Below are positions 49,494-62,100 of a stretch of DNA of 64,000 bases, one piece after another (positions within the stretch are counted from its first letter, which is position 1; each line of letters begins with the position of its first letter). The notes below the pieces were generated by a model, which worked only from the letters and a program-made list of their open reading frames with translations, was not told the DNA's origin and made no database searches. The DNA is taken from NCBI GenBank assembly GCA_900239685.1, contig OENT01000203.1, forward strand, positions 62,001 to 126,000. The letters are read 5' to 3'. This DNA comes from Rotaria macrura (taxonomy: Eukaryota > Rotifera > Eurotatoria > Philodinida > Philodinidae). The translations under genes and the position numbers were made by a program.

Positions 49494-49696
49494 TTTTAAA
49501 ACCTCATATTATAATTGTTGTATATTAAGACAATATTAATGATGTATTATAAATAAAACTAATTTTAGTAGAGTGAATAGATGACGAATGGTATATCTCA
49601 TGAAATTAAGTTTTCATTTTTATTTCCAAAAAAAATAAACAAAAAAAACACGAAAATTCATATTCTCGAATAGATTTATTTTGCCTATGCGTGTTC

Positions 49697-50161
49697 TTAG
49701 AAATAAAATAAACTACCATGTAAAATTGTAATGCCACCTAAAACATAAGTAAGTACAGTGTCGATGAGAAAAATGAATGCTGCATAACCATTAAGATTAA
49801 TTTCTTCATATACTCGAACAAATGTGAATGTCATTGAAATACCTGCAGCAAATAATGTCAATGGTACAAATACATAATATCGATTTCTACGATCTACTGT
49901 TGTTATCATTAGAAAATAGGATGAAAAAGTATTTATTAATAGAAGAATAATACTAAATATTGTTAACGTTGTTATTGTTCGATGTAATTCTTTTGTTTCA
50001 CAACAACATGTACTTAAACATCGTTGAAATAGACCTGTGCGATTATTGTTTGTATCAATATGCCAATGAGTTGTTGATATTGATAAAACAGTTGTCGTTA
50101 AAATAAATGTTAGAAATATAGAAATAAGTAAATCAAGAGCTAGTTTTTGACTCGAAGACAT
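49697..50161 (-). CDS. Claudin/PMP22-like four-helix membrane protein, 154 aa
   Basis: A single exon on the minus strand. Four hydrophobic segments are visible: LISIFLTFILTTTVLSI, TIFSIILLLINTFSSYF, FVPLTLFAAGISMTFTF and AAFIFLIDTVLTYVLGGI. The first extracellular loop carries THWHID and GLFQRCLSTCCC. This fits the claudin/PMP22 superfamily signature, a Trp then G-L-[WF]-x-x-C...C, where the two Cys form a disulfide. Such proteins act in cell junctions or as membrane organisers. Loop 1 is short for a true claudin, so the assignment is to the superfamily only. The stop lies close to the Cys-rich gene's 3' end (convergent pair). Confidence 0.6.
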   Translation of the reverse strand: MSSSQKLALDLLISIFLTFILTTTVLSISTTHWHIDTNNNRTGLFQRCLSTCCCETKELHRTITTLTIFSIILLLINTFSSYFLMITTVDRRNRYYVFVPLTLFAAGISMTFTFVRVYEEINLNGYAAFIFLIDTVLTYVLGGITILHGSLFYF

Positions 50162-50296
50162 TTATATGTTTGAAATACGAACAACAACAAGAAGTAGAGA
50201 AATTGATGAATGCTGATTGTATTCTAAAACTTTTGAAATTCAATACTCATGCAATCTGTCTGTTGTTTTATATCATATCGATGAAGAATGAAAGTA

Positions 50297-51332
50297 CTAG
50301 AGTTTGTCTTTAATTGACCATGAAGATTTTTTTTCTGTATATTCACTAGTTGTATTTTCATTTGTAGAAGGTGTTAATTTTGATTTGGATGTTTTTTGCA
50401 CGGTCTTAAACTTATAGATCTATCAAAAGGAAGTTAATTTTTATAAAAGAATTACAATTTGATGTTTACCATTGCTAAGTTATGTGTTTTATTTATTAAT
50501 TGCTCAATATCTAAACCAACGAGTTCATGCAATTTATTTCCATGAAAATACCATTGAACAGTAGGAATCGTTATCTAAAATATTCACATACAAACAAATT
50601 CCTTAGTTGACAAAAAAAAAGATTAGAAAATGACGACGTGTATCTATTGAAGTGATAGAGTTTTCTAGAGCTATTGCATGCGTGCGACAAACTTACTTAG
50701 ACTCGATTGAAAAAAAAAGATTGAAGTACAACGGTGCATAGACTACTTGGAATTTGATTGGATTTAATTTAACTTAAACTGCTCGGAATTGAACAAAAAA
50801 ACATTTTTGTTTTGTAGGTAGTTGTCAAGGTAGTCACAATCTTTATCAAACGCTTTCTCTTCATATTTGAACATTTATCATTATACATATACCGTATTTT
50901 TATTATCATCTTAGAAAGAGATGTTTTTTCTTTCTTGAAGGATTATGATTCGAGAGATTCACATAGTGCGTTTTTCTATTAGTTGTCAACTAACATAGTC
51001 ACCGTTGAACTTGTGGGACTTATTCAGAATAATGATTCGTACAAAGAATCAAAATTAAGTAAGACATGAGTGCACTTCTGTTTGCTTGATATTGTCGAAA
51101 AATCGTTACTAACTATATTCAAACGTTGTGTTAAATCAAAATTATTTTCATCAATTTCTATGCGATAAAAATGTATATGATTTAAATCTTTTCCATATGA
51201 TAAATCAAATATAGCTGGTAAAATTATTTTTGAACCAAGTGACCAACACACAGTAAATACTACAACATTCAAACGACGTTCAAGGATAATGTCATTGAAT
51301 TCATGCTCTTTGGCAAGAATGTATAAAGGCAT
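50297..51332 (-). CDS. Thioredoxin-fold protein lacking the CxxC active site, 148 aa
   Basis: Three minus-strand exons (51332-51114, 50574-50470, 50419-50297) sum to 447 nt, in phase throughout. The first exon gives the beta-alpha-beta start of a thioredoxin fold: LNVVVFTVCWSLGSKIILPAI, then HFYRIEIDEN and LTQRLNI. The second begins ITIPTVQWYFHGNKL, with the conserved cis-Pro (I-P-T) and a VGLDIEQL helix. The third is a short Lys/Ser/Thr-rich tail ending KSSWSIKDKL. In place of WCGPCK the loop reads CWSLGSK. A single Cys remains before Trp and the second catalytic Cys is lost, so disulfide exchange is unlikely. The start codon is only about 65 bp from the ATG of a divergent plus-strand gene. 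Confidence 0.7.
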
Positions 51333-51397
51333 TCAAATCAATAATATTGATTGATTGGCGCTTGTTACGTTTAAAATCATTTCTGTTTCACTTACGA

Positions 51398-51970
51398 ATG
51401 TCTCTGTATTTTCGATGTACACCGAATGGTGCACCCTTCTTTCGTATTCTCGGTTCATTCCATTCAATGTTTACGATTAATCGTCATTGTGACTCATTAA
51501 AAATACTACGTTTAATTCGTTCACATTTTTGTGTATTGAAAAGTTATTTGCCCATAGTTTTACGTGAAGTGACTACAGACGAAGAATTTGTTTTAGACAA
51601 TAAAATACATTTATCAAAGCCAATAAGTGCTGGCATTTATTTAGCTTTTCTTAAATATGATCATATGAAATATCAACCATTAATGGATTTAAAATTAATA
51701 CCGATAGAAATTTTTCCTGAAAAGTTATTTCTACCTAAATCTATACCATTTATTATCTACGATATTGATCCATTTGTAAAATCATTAAAAAATACAATTG
51801 ATTATATGAAAGAATATGAAAAAACGAAACTTATCTGTAGAAAACTTGCGATTACACAAAACGAATCAAACAATCGATCTCCATTACATAGTCTGAGTCA
51901 AATATCAACAACTAGACGTACTCGTAAAAATCTTTTTAAAATCTATTCATTTCATATTATCTATCGATAA
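51398..51970 (+). CDS. Unknown protein, 190 aa, divergent from the thioredoxin-like gene
   Basis: An uninterrupted frame of 190 residues from ATG 51398. The open frame extends upstream to 51347 without another ATG. The N-terminal part is basic and aromatic (MSLYFRCTPNGAPFFRILG). The middle holds alternating hydrophobic segments (AGIYLAFLKYDH, LIPIEIFPEKLFLP, IPFIIYDIDPF) and the C-terminus is Ser/Arg-rich. There is no signal peptide or clear membrane helix. I recognise no family. The length and codon pattern suggest a real gene, perhaps with an unseen 5' exon. Confidence 0.45.
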   Translation: MSLYFRCTPNGAPFFRILGSFHSMFTINRHCDSLKILRLIRSHFCVLKSYLPIVLREVTTDEEFVLDNKIHLSKPISAGIYLAFLKYDHMKYQPLMDLKLIPIEIFPEKLFLPKSIPFIIYDIDPFVKSLKNTIDYMKEYEKTKLICRKLAITQNESNNRSPLHSLSQISTTRRTRKNLFKIYSFHIIYR

Positions 51971-52893
51971 GTCGTGCGCATCAAGTATACCGATGATAGC
52001 TGCATTTGCATAATCACATAGTCTCTTGTTTGTGAGCCCTAGAATTATGTATGAACGCATGATACTTGAATGAAAAAGAAATCCATATAAATAAATAATT
52101 ATAGATCATTCTATTGTACAGCTTGAGAAGAAGACGAAGTCTCATTCGAAAAAGTGTTGAGAGAAAAATAGTCTTTTTGTTTTAGTGGCAGATGAAAACC
52201 TGGTGAACAGAGAAATATTCCATCACTTAAATTTGAAAAAGCTAAAAGGTTTATTTTACTAATTCATCAGTTATTGAAAAAAACACATTTGTGACATTGT
52301 AAAAGATATGAATGAAGTTCATTAAATTTTCAAAGTTAGAATAAATTGAGAAGATCATTAGTGAAGAAAATAAAATTATTCTAAATACGAGAATACTCCT
52401 CTACGTAATGAAGTACTTTAAAATTGACAGTTAATATATCACGAATGCATAAATGCGTTTTAAATAGTCTGAAAAGAATTTGGATCTTTACATTTGTGTC
52501 ATAGAAAACCTTGATTGTTGTAGCATTTAAGAAATCAATGTTATCATTCCCATAAAAATCCCAAGAAAACTTGATTGTCAAATGAAAAATCTTTTTATAA
52601 ACATATACTATCAACAGGAGGGACATCATTTAAAGAAAAGGTTCAAATTTTCCGATTTTTATTTGTTCTGAAATAAATAAAAATTTCAATCAACCAGCGC
52701 ATGCAAATGACGAGAGAGAGAGAAAGTCGTATTTGGTTTTTTAATGATAGATACTATTTTGAACCGACACACATGTCAAACAGTAAAACATAACTCGTGA
52801 TTGAGACTATTTTCATTGAAGAATTATCTCTGTATAATGGAAAATATTCAATTTAAAAACACTTTGATATTAGATTAGCTGGAAAGCAATAAA
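51971..52893. other. Intergenic interval
   Basis: AT-rich, with a GAGAGAGAGAGA run at about 52711. No gene is supported. The end is the upstream region of the helical-protein gene. Confidence 0.5.
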
Positions 52894-55184
52894 ATGGCAT
52901 ATCATCAAACCATGTGTAAGTTTTAATTATGAGATTTTCTTGATTTTAATTGTAGAAAATTTTCTCTCGAAAAAGTGTCAGCATAATTTTTGCGTCTTAC
53001 GAATGAAATGAAACCTTAATTTAATCTAAAACGTTAAATTTTAGATCAAACGAAAAATAACACTACAAAAGCATCATCATCGACAATTTCACCCGATCTG
53101 CTATCTACACCTGTATCAGTATCATCGATTAAATCGGTACATCTTAGCTATGACGTTGACATTCGAAAATATATGTGTACTGATTCGAAACAAATCTATC
53201 GAACATCATCAGATATAAATCTTTCGACATTTACATTTCGTGTACTCAATCGAAAAGAACTGACGATTCAACAACAAGCACTAAGCAATCGTATAAGATT
53301 TCCATCAATCTTAAACCTGTATGGTGAGTGAGTATTATCTATATGACATTTTGTTTTCTTTTTGGAATATCATTGTCAATTGCTTTCCTAGAAAGTAATC
53401 CATATGAATTTAATGAAAATGAACTTGTCCTGCTTAAACAACATTTGTCTTCATTGGATCTTGATTCATTTTCGATATTAGAATTAAAAAATTGTATACA
53501 TCAACTAGCTATTGATAATAAACTTGATAAAATTGAAGTTGGTGAAATACTTACTACATTAGATCATAAACTAGTACATCATCAATTAGATAGTAAAGAT
53601 ATATTAAAAACCATACAAAATTTACAAGAGACAGCATCTCATAAAAAACAGGAAAAATCATCAGCGAATCTATCAAATTTAATGAAAATACTTTTTCGCA
53701 TTGATTATCTTGAAAAATTTCATAAATTAGATAAACAAAAAATAGACATATTCAATGAACGTATACATCATTTGTAAGTGAATTCATACTTAACGCAAAC
53801 ACATGTTTACTTGATGCTCTATTGTTTAATCAAGAGCACGTATGGGTGTCTTGAATCAACAAGTGAAAATGTTGAAAAAACTATTTCAACTTAATCTATT
53901 TGAAAGGGAACCTAATCAAAAACGTTTTGCACAATTTATTGATGAAGATTTGCAACGTACGATTCCAAAGAAAATACCACTGAATGAGTTAGGTTTGTTA
54001 TCCTTTGAAATTTTTCTTACTGAAATCTCATAAGATATGTTCATGTTTATTTAGGTATAAAAGAAATCATTTATCAACTTCAAATCAATATCAATCATTT
54101 AGGACCAATAACTACATTGATTCTTATTGATAGTTTTCAACAATTAGTTCATTTGGGTTTATTACAAACTTTACATAAAACACCGCAAGTAAAACGATAT
54201 TTAATACAATTTATTGAACATATACAAGCTGGTCGTTTTATTGGAATTCATCTTCAACGTCTTATGGAACAAATGAATCAAAATCTACAAATGAATACAA
54301 TGAAAAAAGCCTCATTCGATAATCAGTTGAATGGTTTATTACAGAAGATTAAATTAAAATCAACGAATGGTAAAACAATAGTGCACAATAATGATAATGG
54401 ATTACTATCTACTTTAATGAATTTAGCATGCAAAGGTCAATTAAATACATATCCTATTGTTTTTGCACAAGATATAAAAATCAATGCACCAAGTAAATCG
54501 TTATATGTCAAAGTATCTGTGAACATAATTTCTCAGGGATCAGAATCGATAAGAAGATATAACTATAGTTGCTAATCAATGTTGAGTTAAATACGTAGTT
54601 TTAACATCCTTCCATCTAAGAATTTAGAAATAGGATAAGAAAATAGTGCTCAGACATGATCAAATTAAGACTTTTGATTTTACACCAAGTATGCATGCAA
54701 GAGGAACATCCATATTTCTATTTCATTATTCAACTATCCTCTTAATATGTGTTTCAAAAGAATGTAGCTCATGTTGTATTTTCTTTTATATATTCCATTT
54801 TTAGATTTATTGAAAACTATTTATCCGCAGATAGATATCGAGAACAATAATCTTCAATCCATACTTAACTTTCTTTATGAACATTCGTTATCGGTTTCAT
54901 CATCGAACCATCTTCCTTATCAAGATGTATGCAATTTTATTCAATACCTTCGTCATTTTGCACAATTAGGCATTTTGTATGAACCAAAAATTTTATGCAT
55001 ATTAACTAACTTGCACAAAGCTAAAGATCTAAATAGCATTACTGAAAAAGTATTCAAAACCATGCTAGATCAGATGAAAACTGTTCGCTATGTTTATGCA
55101 TATCATCATTTGGATTTGATTGAATTTGAAAATTTTTTATGCGACATGATTTTTGACGGTAAGAAGTATTCAACTAGGGCTTGA
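52894..55184 (+). CDS. Large alpha-helical protein with LG-x-L repeats, part 1
   Basis: Exons are 52894-52915, 53045-53323, 53392-53773, 53835-53992, 54055-54492 and 54805-55184, all with matching phases. Read to TGA at 55184 they give 552 residues. Alternatively the last exon ends at a GTAAGA donor at 55159 and the gene continues downstream. The N-terminal about 100 residues are Ser/Thr-rich. The rest is almost wholly predicted helix with a recurring pattern: a helix ending in a small hydrophobic-LG-x-L turn, as in ARMGVLNQQ, VHLGLLQTL and AQLGILYEP. Related turns are IDNKLDKIE and LKLKSTNGK. No signal peptide, membrane segment or catalytic motif is seen. The repeats suggest an alpha-solenoid scaffold. 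I do not recognise the family. The downstream genes at 56155-62122 share the pattern. Confidence 0.6.
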
Positions 55185-56154
55185 CGTATGAGATGACAAT
55201 GATGAATTCATCAGTCTAGCAAGAAGACAGCTATCTTTGATGAAAATTTTCTATTCTACAACAAAATGAGTCTATGCTTGTCGGATCATTAAAAAACAAG
55301 ACTGTATTAGATCAAACAATTATTGGGTTTCATTTAAAAAATCTGATCTTTTACACTATAAACCATAAAAATAGTGATTGCTTTGATAAGACAAGACACA
55401 GTGCGATAAATCCAACGAGACACACGTATTCTGATGAAATTTTGATATTCTTTTGATGAATCAAAATAACGACAATAGAGAATCCGAGAGACTTGTCTAA
55501 CTATTTGAAAGTAACCATAGTTAATCATGATAAATAGAGACGAATGAGAATAAAAATAGTTCATAAATTCAGAATAAATCAAGAAGAAGATATTTCATGG
55601 CAAGCTTTGATCAATTTTATATACATGCATCAGAGAATTTTCAATTTATACAGATATTTAACATGAATTTAGACTGAATAGAAGACTAAACGTTTATAAA
55701 ATTTCGTAAAATAAATCAAAGTAAATAAATTAGTCATGCAATTAAATCTCATATGATCATATCTATAGTGTTAGAATGTCTATATTAACAACATACTATA
55801 TCATGAATTTCATCTAAATACAAGCATGTTGAATTGTCATCATCTGTTGATATTAGTTGATTAACTTTTATCAAAGAACAGTGAACTCTAGTTTTTCACT
55901 TTCACAAGTTTCTCTCATTTTCGCAATCCGAAATTTATGGATCGAGTGTTCATTTTAATTTATTGAGTAGTCCAAGAAAGTTTTTCTCAAGATAAGAAAG
56001 TCTTTATTGACTTATTAATATTGCAAAATAAAAATAAATTTATATGCGTAGTTCAAGTTACATGAGGTCTTATTAAACTACTTTTAAAATTGTATCATTC
56101 ATAAATCATAATCGTCAACAACCAATTTATCCCAAATTAATCAACTCATTGCAG
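55185..56154. other. Intron or intergenic gap between the two helical segments
   Basis: No exon of the required phase (entering at 1, leaving at 0) could be found by eye. A 60-codon frame at 55274-55456 has no supporting splice sites. The frame is open immediately upstream of 56155 back to 56077 but has no acceptor or ATG there. Confidence 0.4.
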
Positions 56155-59100
56155 AACCTTGCCGAATTATATTCAAGTTTATTAGCTGAACTTCATTCAT
56201 TAGAAAGAGAATTGCAAAAAATTTTCACGTTGTCGAATAATAATATCAAACGTATACCAGATGAAATTCGAAAACGTTTCAATGAAATGCTTATATCGTG
56301 TAAGAAGATTAGTAATGATCATATATTACTCGAAAATTTATTCGGTCAAACAATGAACTATAAATTCTATAATAAAATGAAAGATATATTAAAAACAAAG
56401 AATTTCATAAGTCGAAAACAATCATTAACGGCTATCGTACAAATGCATAAACATTTCTTAAAAATATCACGTTGGAACTCAAATAATTTTCTATCTGATC
56501 GTGACTTAAATAGAATACTTCAAAATAAATGTGTAGATCAACAAAACTCCATGAAGAACATAGTGAAACATATGGCTGAATTAGGACATTTACAGGTAGT
56601 ATTTATTTTACCTATTTATTCAAAAATTTGAAAACAGATGATATTGTTTTCTCTGATTTCATTCTGCGTAGGATAACTCGTTTGTTAATTATTTAGTTGA
56701 ACATTTTCTATCTGATGAGTCATCATCATGGACTCAAGCACAATCTCTTGAAGTTCAAAGTAAACTTGAAACATGGCCACTTACTTTAGATCTCAATCAT
56801 CCAAATGTCCGACAAACAATTGAATATTTAACACAACTCGAAAAACAAGATAAAATCGATATAGGTACATCAATTGAAATACAGAATCGTCTTAATCAGC
56901 TGGCTCGTTTCGGTAAATGGTCTTTACCACAAATTAAACTTATAATCGATGGAATTCATAAGACTCCTGGTATGTGATATTCTAAACGTACACTACATAC
57001 ATTCACGCGCCTTTCCCCCAGCTTTTCATTTAAAAACCAAATATGCAGAGCTATGAATCTGACCGATGCTCAAGATCAATAGAGAAATTTTCACCTTGAA
57101 GAAAGGAAGATGGGAAGACGACTACATAGAATCCCATGTTAACCCTTTCCGGCCGACTCCTAGAAATCAAAGAGTAAAAATATCTGTTTCTACATATTTT
57201 TTATTGCTGCCTCATAGGGATAACAAAAATATAATTTTTGAAGAAAAAAAGTTATTGTATACTTCATGATGCCGAGTTGCCATTTTTGGCAACAGCCGGC
57301 CGTAAAGGGTCAAAAATTTGTTTTTGGCTTTTGATCATGAAAAAGCACTAGTTTGTGCTTCCTTCATGTCTTCATAACGTTATTTCAACAAAAATAGATA
57401 CAATTTTCACATAAAAAAGAAATAGAGGAGAAAATATAAATAATTAACCCTTTTCAGCCGACTGCCACAACCCAGGTCAAACAATACGGTCCATATACGG
57501 CTCCGTATATGGCCTTATAAGTGGAAGCGGTAGTATGGCATTATCATAAAGAAGTTAAGGTCTGTGCACGCCCGTATACTGTGACAATACGGGCCCGTAT
57601 TCCTGTGTCGTATACGGTGCATATACGGGGCCGTATCATTCGACCCAGGAAGACAGGTAGCGAAAACTCTATTCCTGCAGATGTTTTGTTACTCTACCAT
57701 ATGTATAGCAAAATTGTATTTATCGGAAAAAAGCTATTGTGTACCAAAAGTTGGGATGTTAGCAACCGGCAACACCCGAGCAAATAAGGTGAAAGATTTG
57801 GAAAAATAGTTTTGTTTTCTTCTCTCGAAGAGCAACCTTTTGTGATTTTATTGCATTCATGCCTCTATAGCAAGCCATACTTTGCCTCTCTGTTCGTCTG
57901 TAGGAACTAAAAGATCCAATATTTCTAGAATACTCCACAATTTATCGGAATCAAGGGATAAAAGCAGATCCACCTGTCCCGGTGTTCTCTGCATCCCCAC
58001 TGTATCCAGCATAAGAGGATCCGCAAGAAATCTTCGGATCCGGATTACGGTAAGGATCTAGAGGATATGGCTAGAATATAGAGGATATGGTGGAGATACA
58101 GAGAATCCGATGGGGATGCAGAGGATATAACAGAAATTCGAAGAATACGGAGAATATGAAGAGGGTGCAGAGAATCCTGGTGGGTGTTTTTCTCCTCGGT
58201 AAAAAATGTTGGAATCAGATATACTGAAGCAGTCAACTTGAAATATAGGCTTTTCGTTCTACAATAATTCGCTCACTCAACTGTTTTGGAAACATCGAAC
58301 GAACGTCAGAAAGAACGAACAATCAAACATTAAGTAACCTATATCTTTATTATTTTGATCTTAATGCCTCATAGCGCATAAGGTCATGCTGTCAGCTTGA
58401 ACATATATGGAGAGAATCCTATTCAAACTCGTTGATAATGATGGAGTGTCTCACCCAGTACTGAGTCGGTATTAATCTCATTGTTTATATCGTATATAAT
58501 GCTTATTTTATTGACTCCATCGAATTTTTCTTATGCATCGCATACGTACTCATGGATCCTCACACTGTCCTCTGGATTTTTATCGTACCCTAGCCGTAAC
58601 TGCGATTCAGGGAATCCACGTTTCCCCCGTTGATCGAAGTGCTACAAAGTTAGCCAGATCTTCTAAGAATAACGGAAGATATTTCGAAACTTTTTAGAAA
58701 ATTTCAAAGTAGACTAGACTATTTCGAACTAACCTATTTATAAATATTCGGAAACTTTCTAGAATTTGTAAATTTCTTGAGTTTTTCTGAAAAGATCTGG
58801 CTAAGTTTGCAGCATTTCGATAAATCGTGGAGTATTCTAGAAATATTTGACCTTTTATTTGCAAAAGATGAACAGAGAGACAATGTATGGTTTATTATAG
58901 AGTCATGGATGCAAAAAAGTCAGAAAAACTCTCTCTTCGAGAGAAGAAAAAGAAATCTTTTTTCCAAAATTCTTGACCCTTTTCGGCTAGGTGTTGCCAA
59001 ATAGCAGCATCTCTATTTTTCATTGTCCGGATATATTGAATAATCGATCTTTCTGGCACAATATACAACTGGTCTACGAAGGAAAATTAGCGACTAGTTA

Positions 59101-62100
59101 TCTCTGACACTGAGGGTTCATATGTTTAGGAAAATATTTTTTACGATTCAAATGTTCTTTTGGGGCATTCCGATTACATTGTGCCATTTTCTGAGTGAAA
59201 AGTTTTTTTTTGTTTTATGAATCATCAGTACGTGTTGAAATGTGCTATAGTAATTATCCAACCGTTAAAACGTTTTATATCATCACTAGAAGCCAGTCCT
59301 TTGTGAAATATTGAGTCAACGTTGGCAAATGGCAACATTAGGCTGGAAAGGGTGAAATTCAGCATTCATGAAGTTCGAAAACTTTGGATAGATTTGTTTT
59401 AGTGATTTAGATTTAAGTGACACTGAAATTTCTAGAATTTTCGGATTAGTCGTTCTCAAGAAAATGTTGAAAAGCTACGAAGTGGTGTGGAAAAATGTAG
59501 TACCATGAAATATATTTCTTAAAAACGAAAATATCTATTAATACTTATCTATTTCGTGGAAAAGGAAAGATGCACTTATTTGATAAAGATGGTTTTCAAT
59601 TGGTTCAATCGTATCGTTTAATATTAAATGATATTACTCATGCCATCGAATCTGAATTCTATATTCAACAACTTACATCCGAACATAAAATATCAGATAA
59701 TATAAATTATCGTTTTCGTCATTTTCTGTATCGAATTCTGCAAAACGAATTATCCATCGATGAACTCATTCGTTATAGATCAACATTGGAAAAATTCATT
59801 TACATAAAACAAATGGATATCGAGCAAATAAAGAAACTTATCGATTTATTACCAAATGAATTAAACGATGCATATCCATTAACTTTAACTGATAAACTAT
59901 TAGAGCGACTCAAATGGGATGGGAAAATGTATGAAATCTCCATGAGAGATCAATTACTAAAAGTACGATATTGAAAGAAACAGTGTTTTGTTATGTCAGA
60001 AGTGTTCCCCTTCTGCCATAAGACGGAACGAATGATACACACTCCTTTCTAGTACAGTGGTTAATACGTCTGCCCGGAAAGCAGGAGGTGCATGGTTCGA
60101 TTCCATGCGAGAGGAGGTTACTCTTTTGTTCCGTTCTGTAGTCATACCATCACGTTGCTGTCTCGGTGATATCAGATGAGAATGAGAAAGAGAATAAGAG
60201 AAATAAAGACATAACATGTTTCTTTCATCGATCAGTCTTGTTTGTCTTCGATGACGTGAGAAATGAACAAAGAAACAATTTTATCTGATTGGAAACTTAA
60301 TTTCAATAGCTCGAGACGACTGTTCTACTGCCCATTATTCTTGAAAGGTTTTACGCTTCATCTTAGAAAGTTTCACTATTTGTTTGCTAAACTATTTGGA
60401 AAAAAAGTAAATGCTTGATACTTTTGAAAGGGAAATACTGCAAAACAAAGGCGACAACGATCTTAATGTTAAAATAGGAAATTGAACTCGTTCTCTACTT
60501 GAAATAACTTACTAATTAGTACTTCCTTAGCGATGAATGGGTACTCAAAAGAGATTGCATGGAACGGAACAAGCTAAGAAAAAAAGAAGCAGAAAAGTTT
60601 TCAATTAACAAGTTAATAACTGTAGACTAGACGATAACAATTATTGTTCTAGAAGAATATCTTTTCTATTTTAAATATAAATATTCCTATTTATTTAGTT
60701 TGAACGTTCTGGCACTCTATCACAAGACAATTTTGAAGAAATCTATAATAATCTCTATCATACAGTAGATATTTCTTTACTATCATTAAAACAAACTAAC
60801 AATAATAATCAAATTTTAATGGAGCTTTTCGATAAAATTAATGGCTTAGTTCATGATGATCTAATCGATTTAAAGAAATCTACGGAAATAAAAGAACGAC
60901 TCTATTTTCTTGAAGATACTACTGACTTACTAGATCTATCCCAAATAATCACCTATGAATCATGTCTTTTAAATTCATCAAATCAAATTGAATTTAACAA
61001 AATTTGTGAAGAATTGAAAACTTTTGTTTATCGCGAACAATATCGATTATCTAGAGCACAACATTTAATTTCTTTATGGCATCTAAATGAAGAAAAAGGA
61101 AGTTCTCTTGAAAGACAAATCTTAAAACAATTCGATGAACTTGCCAATCTGAATCAACTCTACAGTAATTGCAGATTATTCATTACTTATTTTTAGTTAA
61201 AAATAAATCTACAACGCCGTTTTTCTCTTTGTTTCTCTAAAGAGATTCGAGTAACTTCTAAAATCATAAACATCAAATGAATTTCATGAGATCATAAATA
61301 TCTTAGACAAATTATGAGTGCCACAATTTTTGAAGAATAAAAAGAAAATTCAGTAGATTACAGGTCGTAACAGATTCAAAGACAAGTGTGTTTTGAGAGT
61401 AGTAATTTGAAAGAGTATGTAATACAAAAAGAAAATCAGACATCTCTGTATTCCCGTACGGCACTTCTTTGAAAAATACGTGAATGTGATAGCACAAATA
61501 AAAGAATGTGTTTTTTAGTGACCAATATATCGTCTGAAAAATGTCCTGTAGAAAGTTTGTCTAGAAAATTAACAGAGCACGTGTTTATACTTTTAACCAA
61601 TAGTTCACGTTATGTTTTTGATTGTTTTCTTGCCTTTGTCTAGCAAATTCTACTGTATCGTTATTGAATCGATACATTGATACAAAACAGATCAATCAAG
61701 TAACTTATCGAAATTTACTAAAGGATTTACAGCGTTTAAAAGATCATGCATTCATGGATAGACAGGGCGTAGATTGTATTCGTTTCATTGAAGCTCAAAT
61801 CTATAAAATTGACAATAGACAACGCTTTAATGAAGTTTTGATTAAAAAGTTAGAACATCAACTCAAACATGTATTCGCAAGTTTATCTCACTTATCTGAA
61901 CAACATTTAATACGTATAGATGTGTGTAAAACATTATATGACTTAGTCGAAGTTTACGTACAATCGAATGCAAATGAAAATTCATGGGGTGAACTCTTAA
62001 CCAAATTTGATTCGTATATTTCACGCATTAAGCAAAATCAACCAAGATCTTCTAGAACTCGTTATCACTTTACATCATCGGATAGCACTGTCCCAACAGT

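Noticed and set aside
59996..60217. 73-codon minus-strand frame in the helical-gene intron
   Set aside because: It is the reverse translation of the tRNA-like sequence and its flanks.
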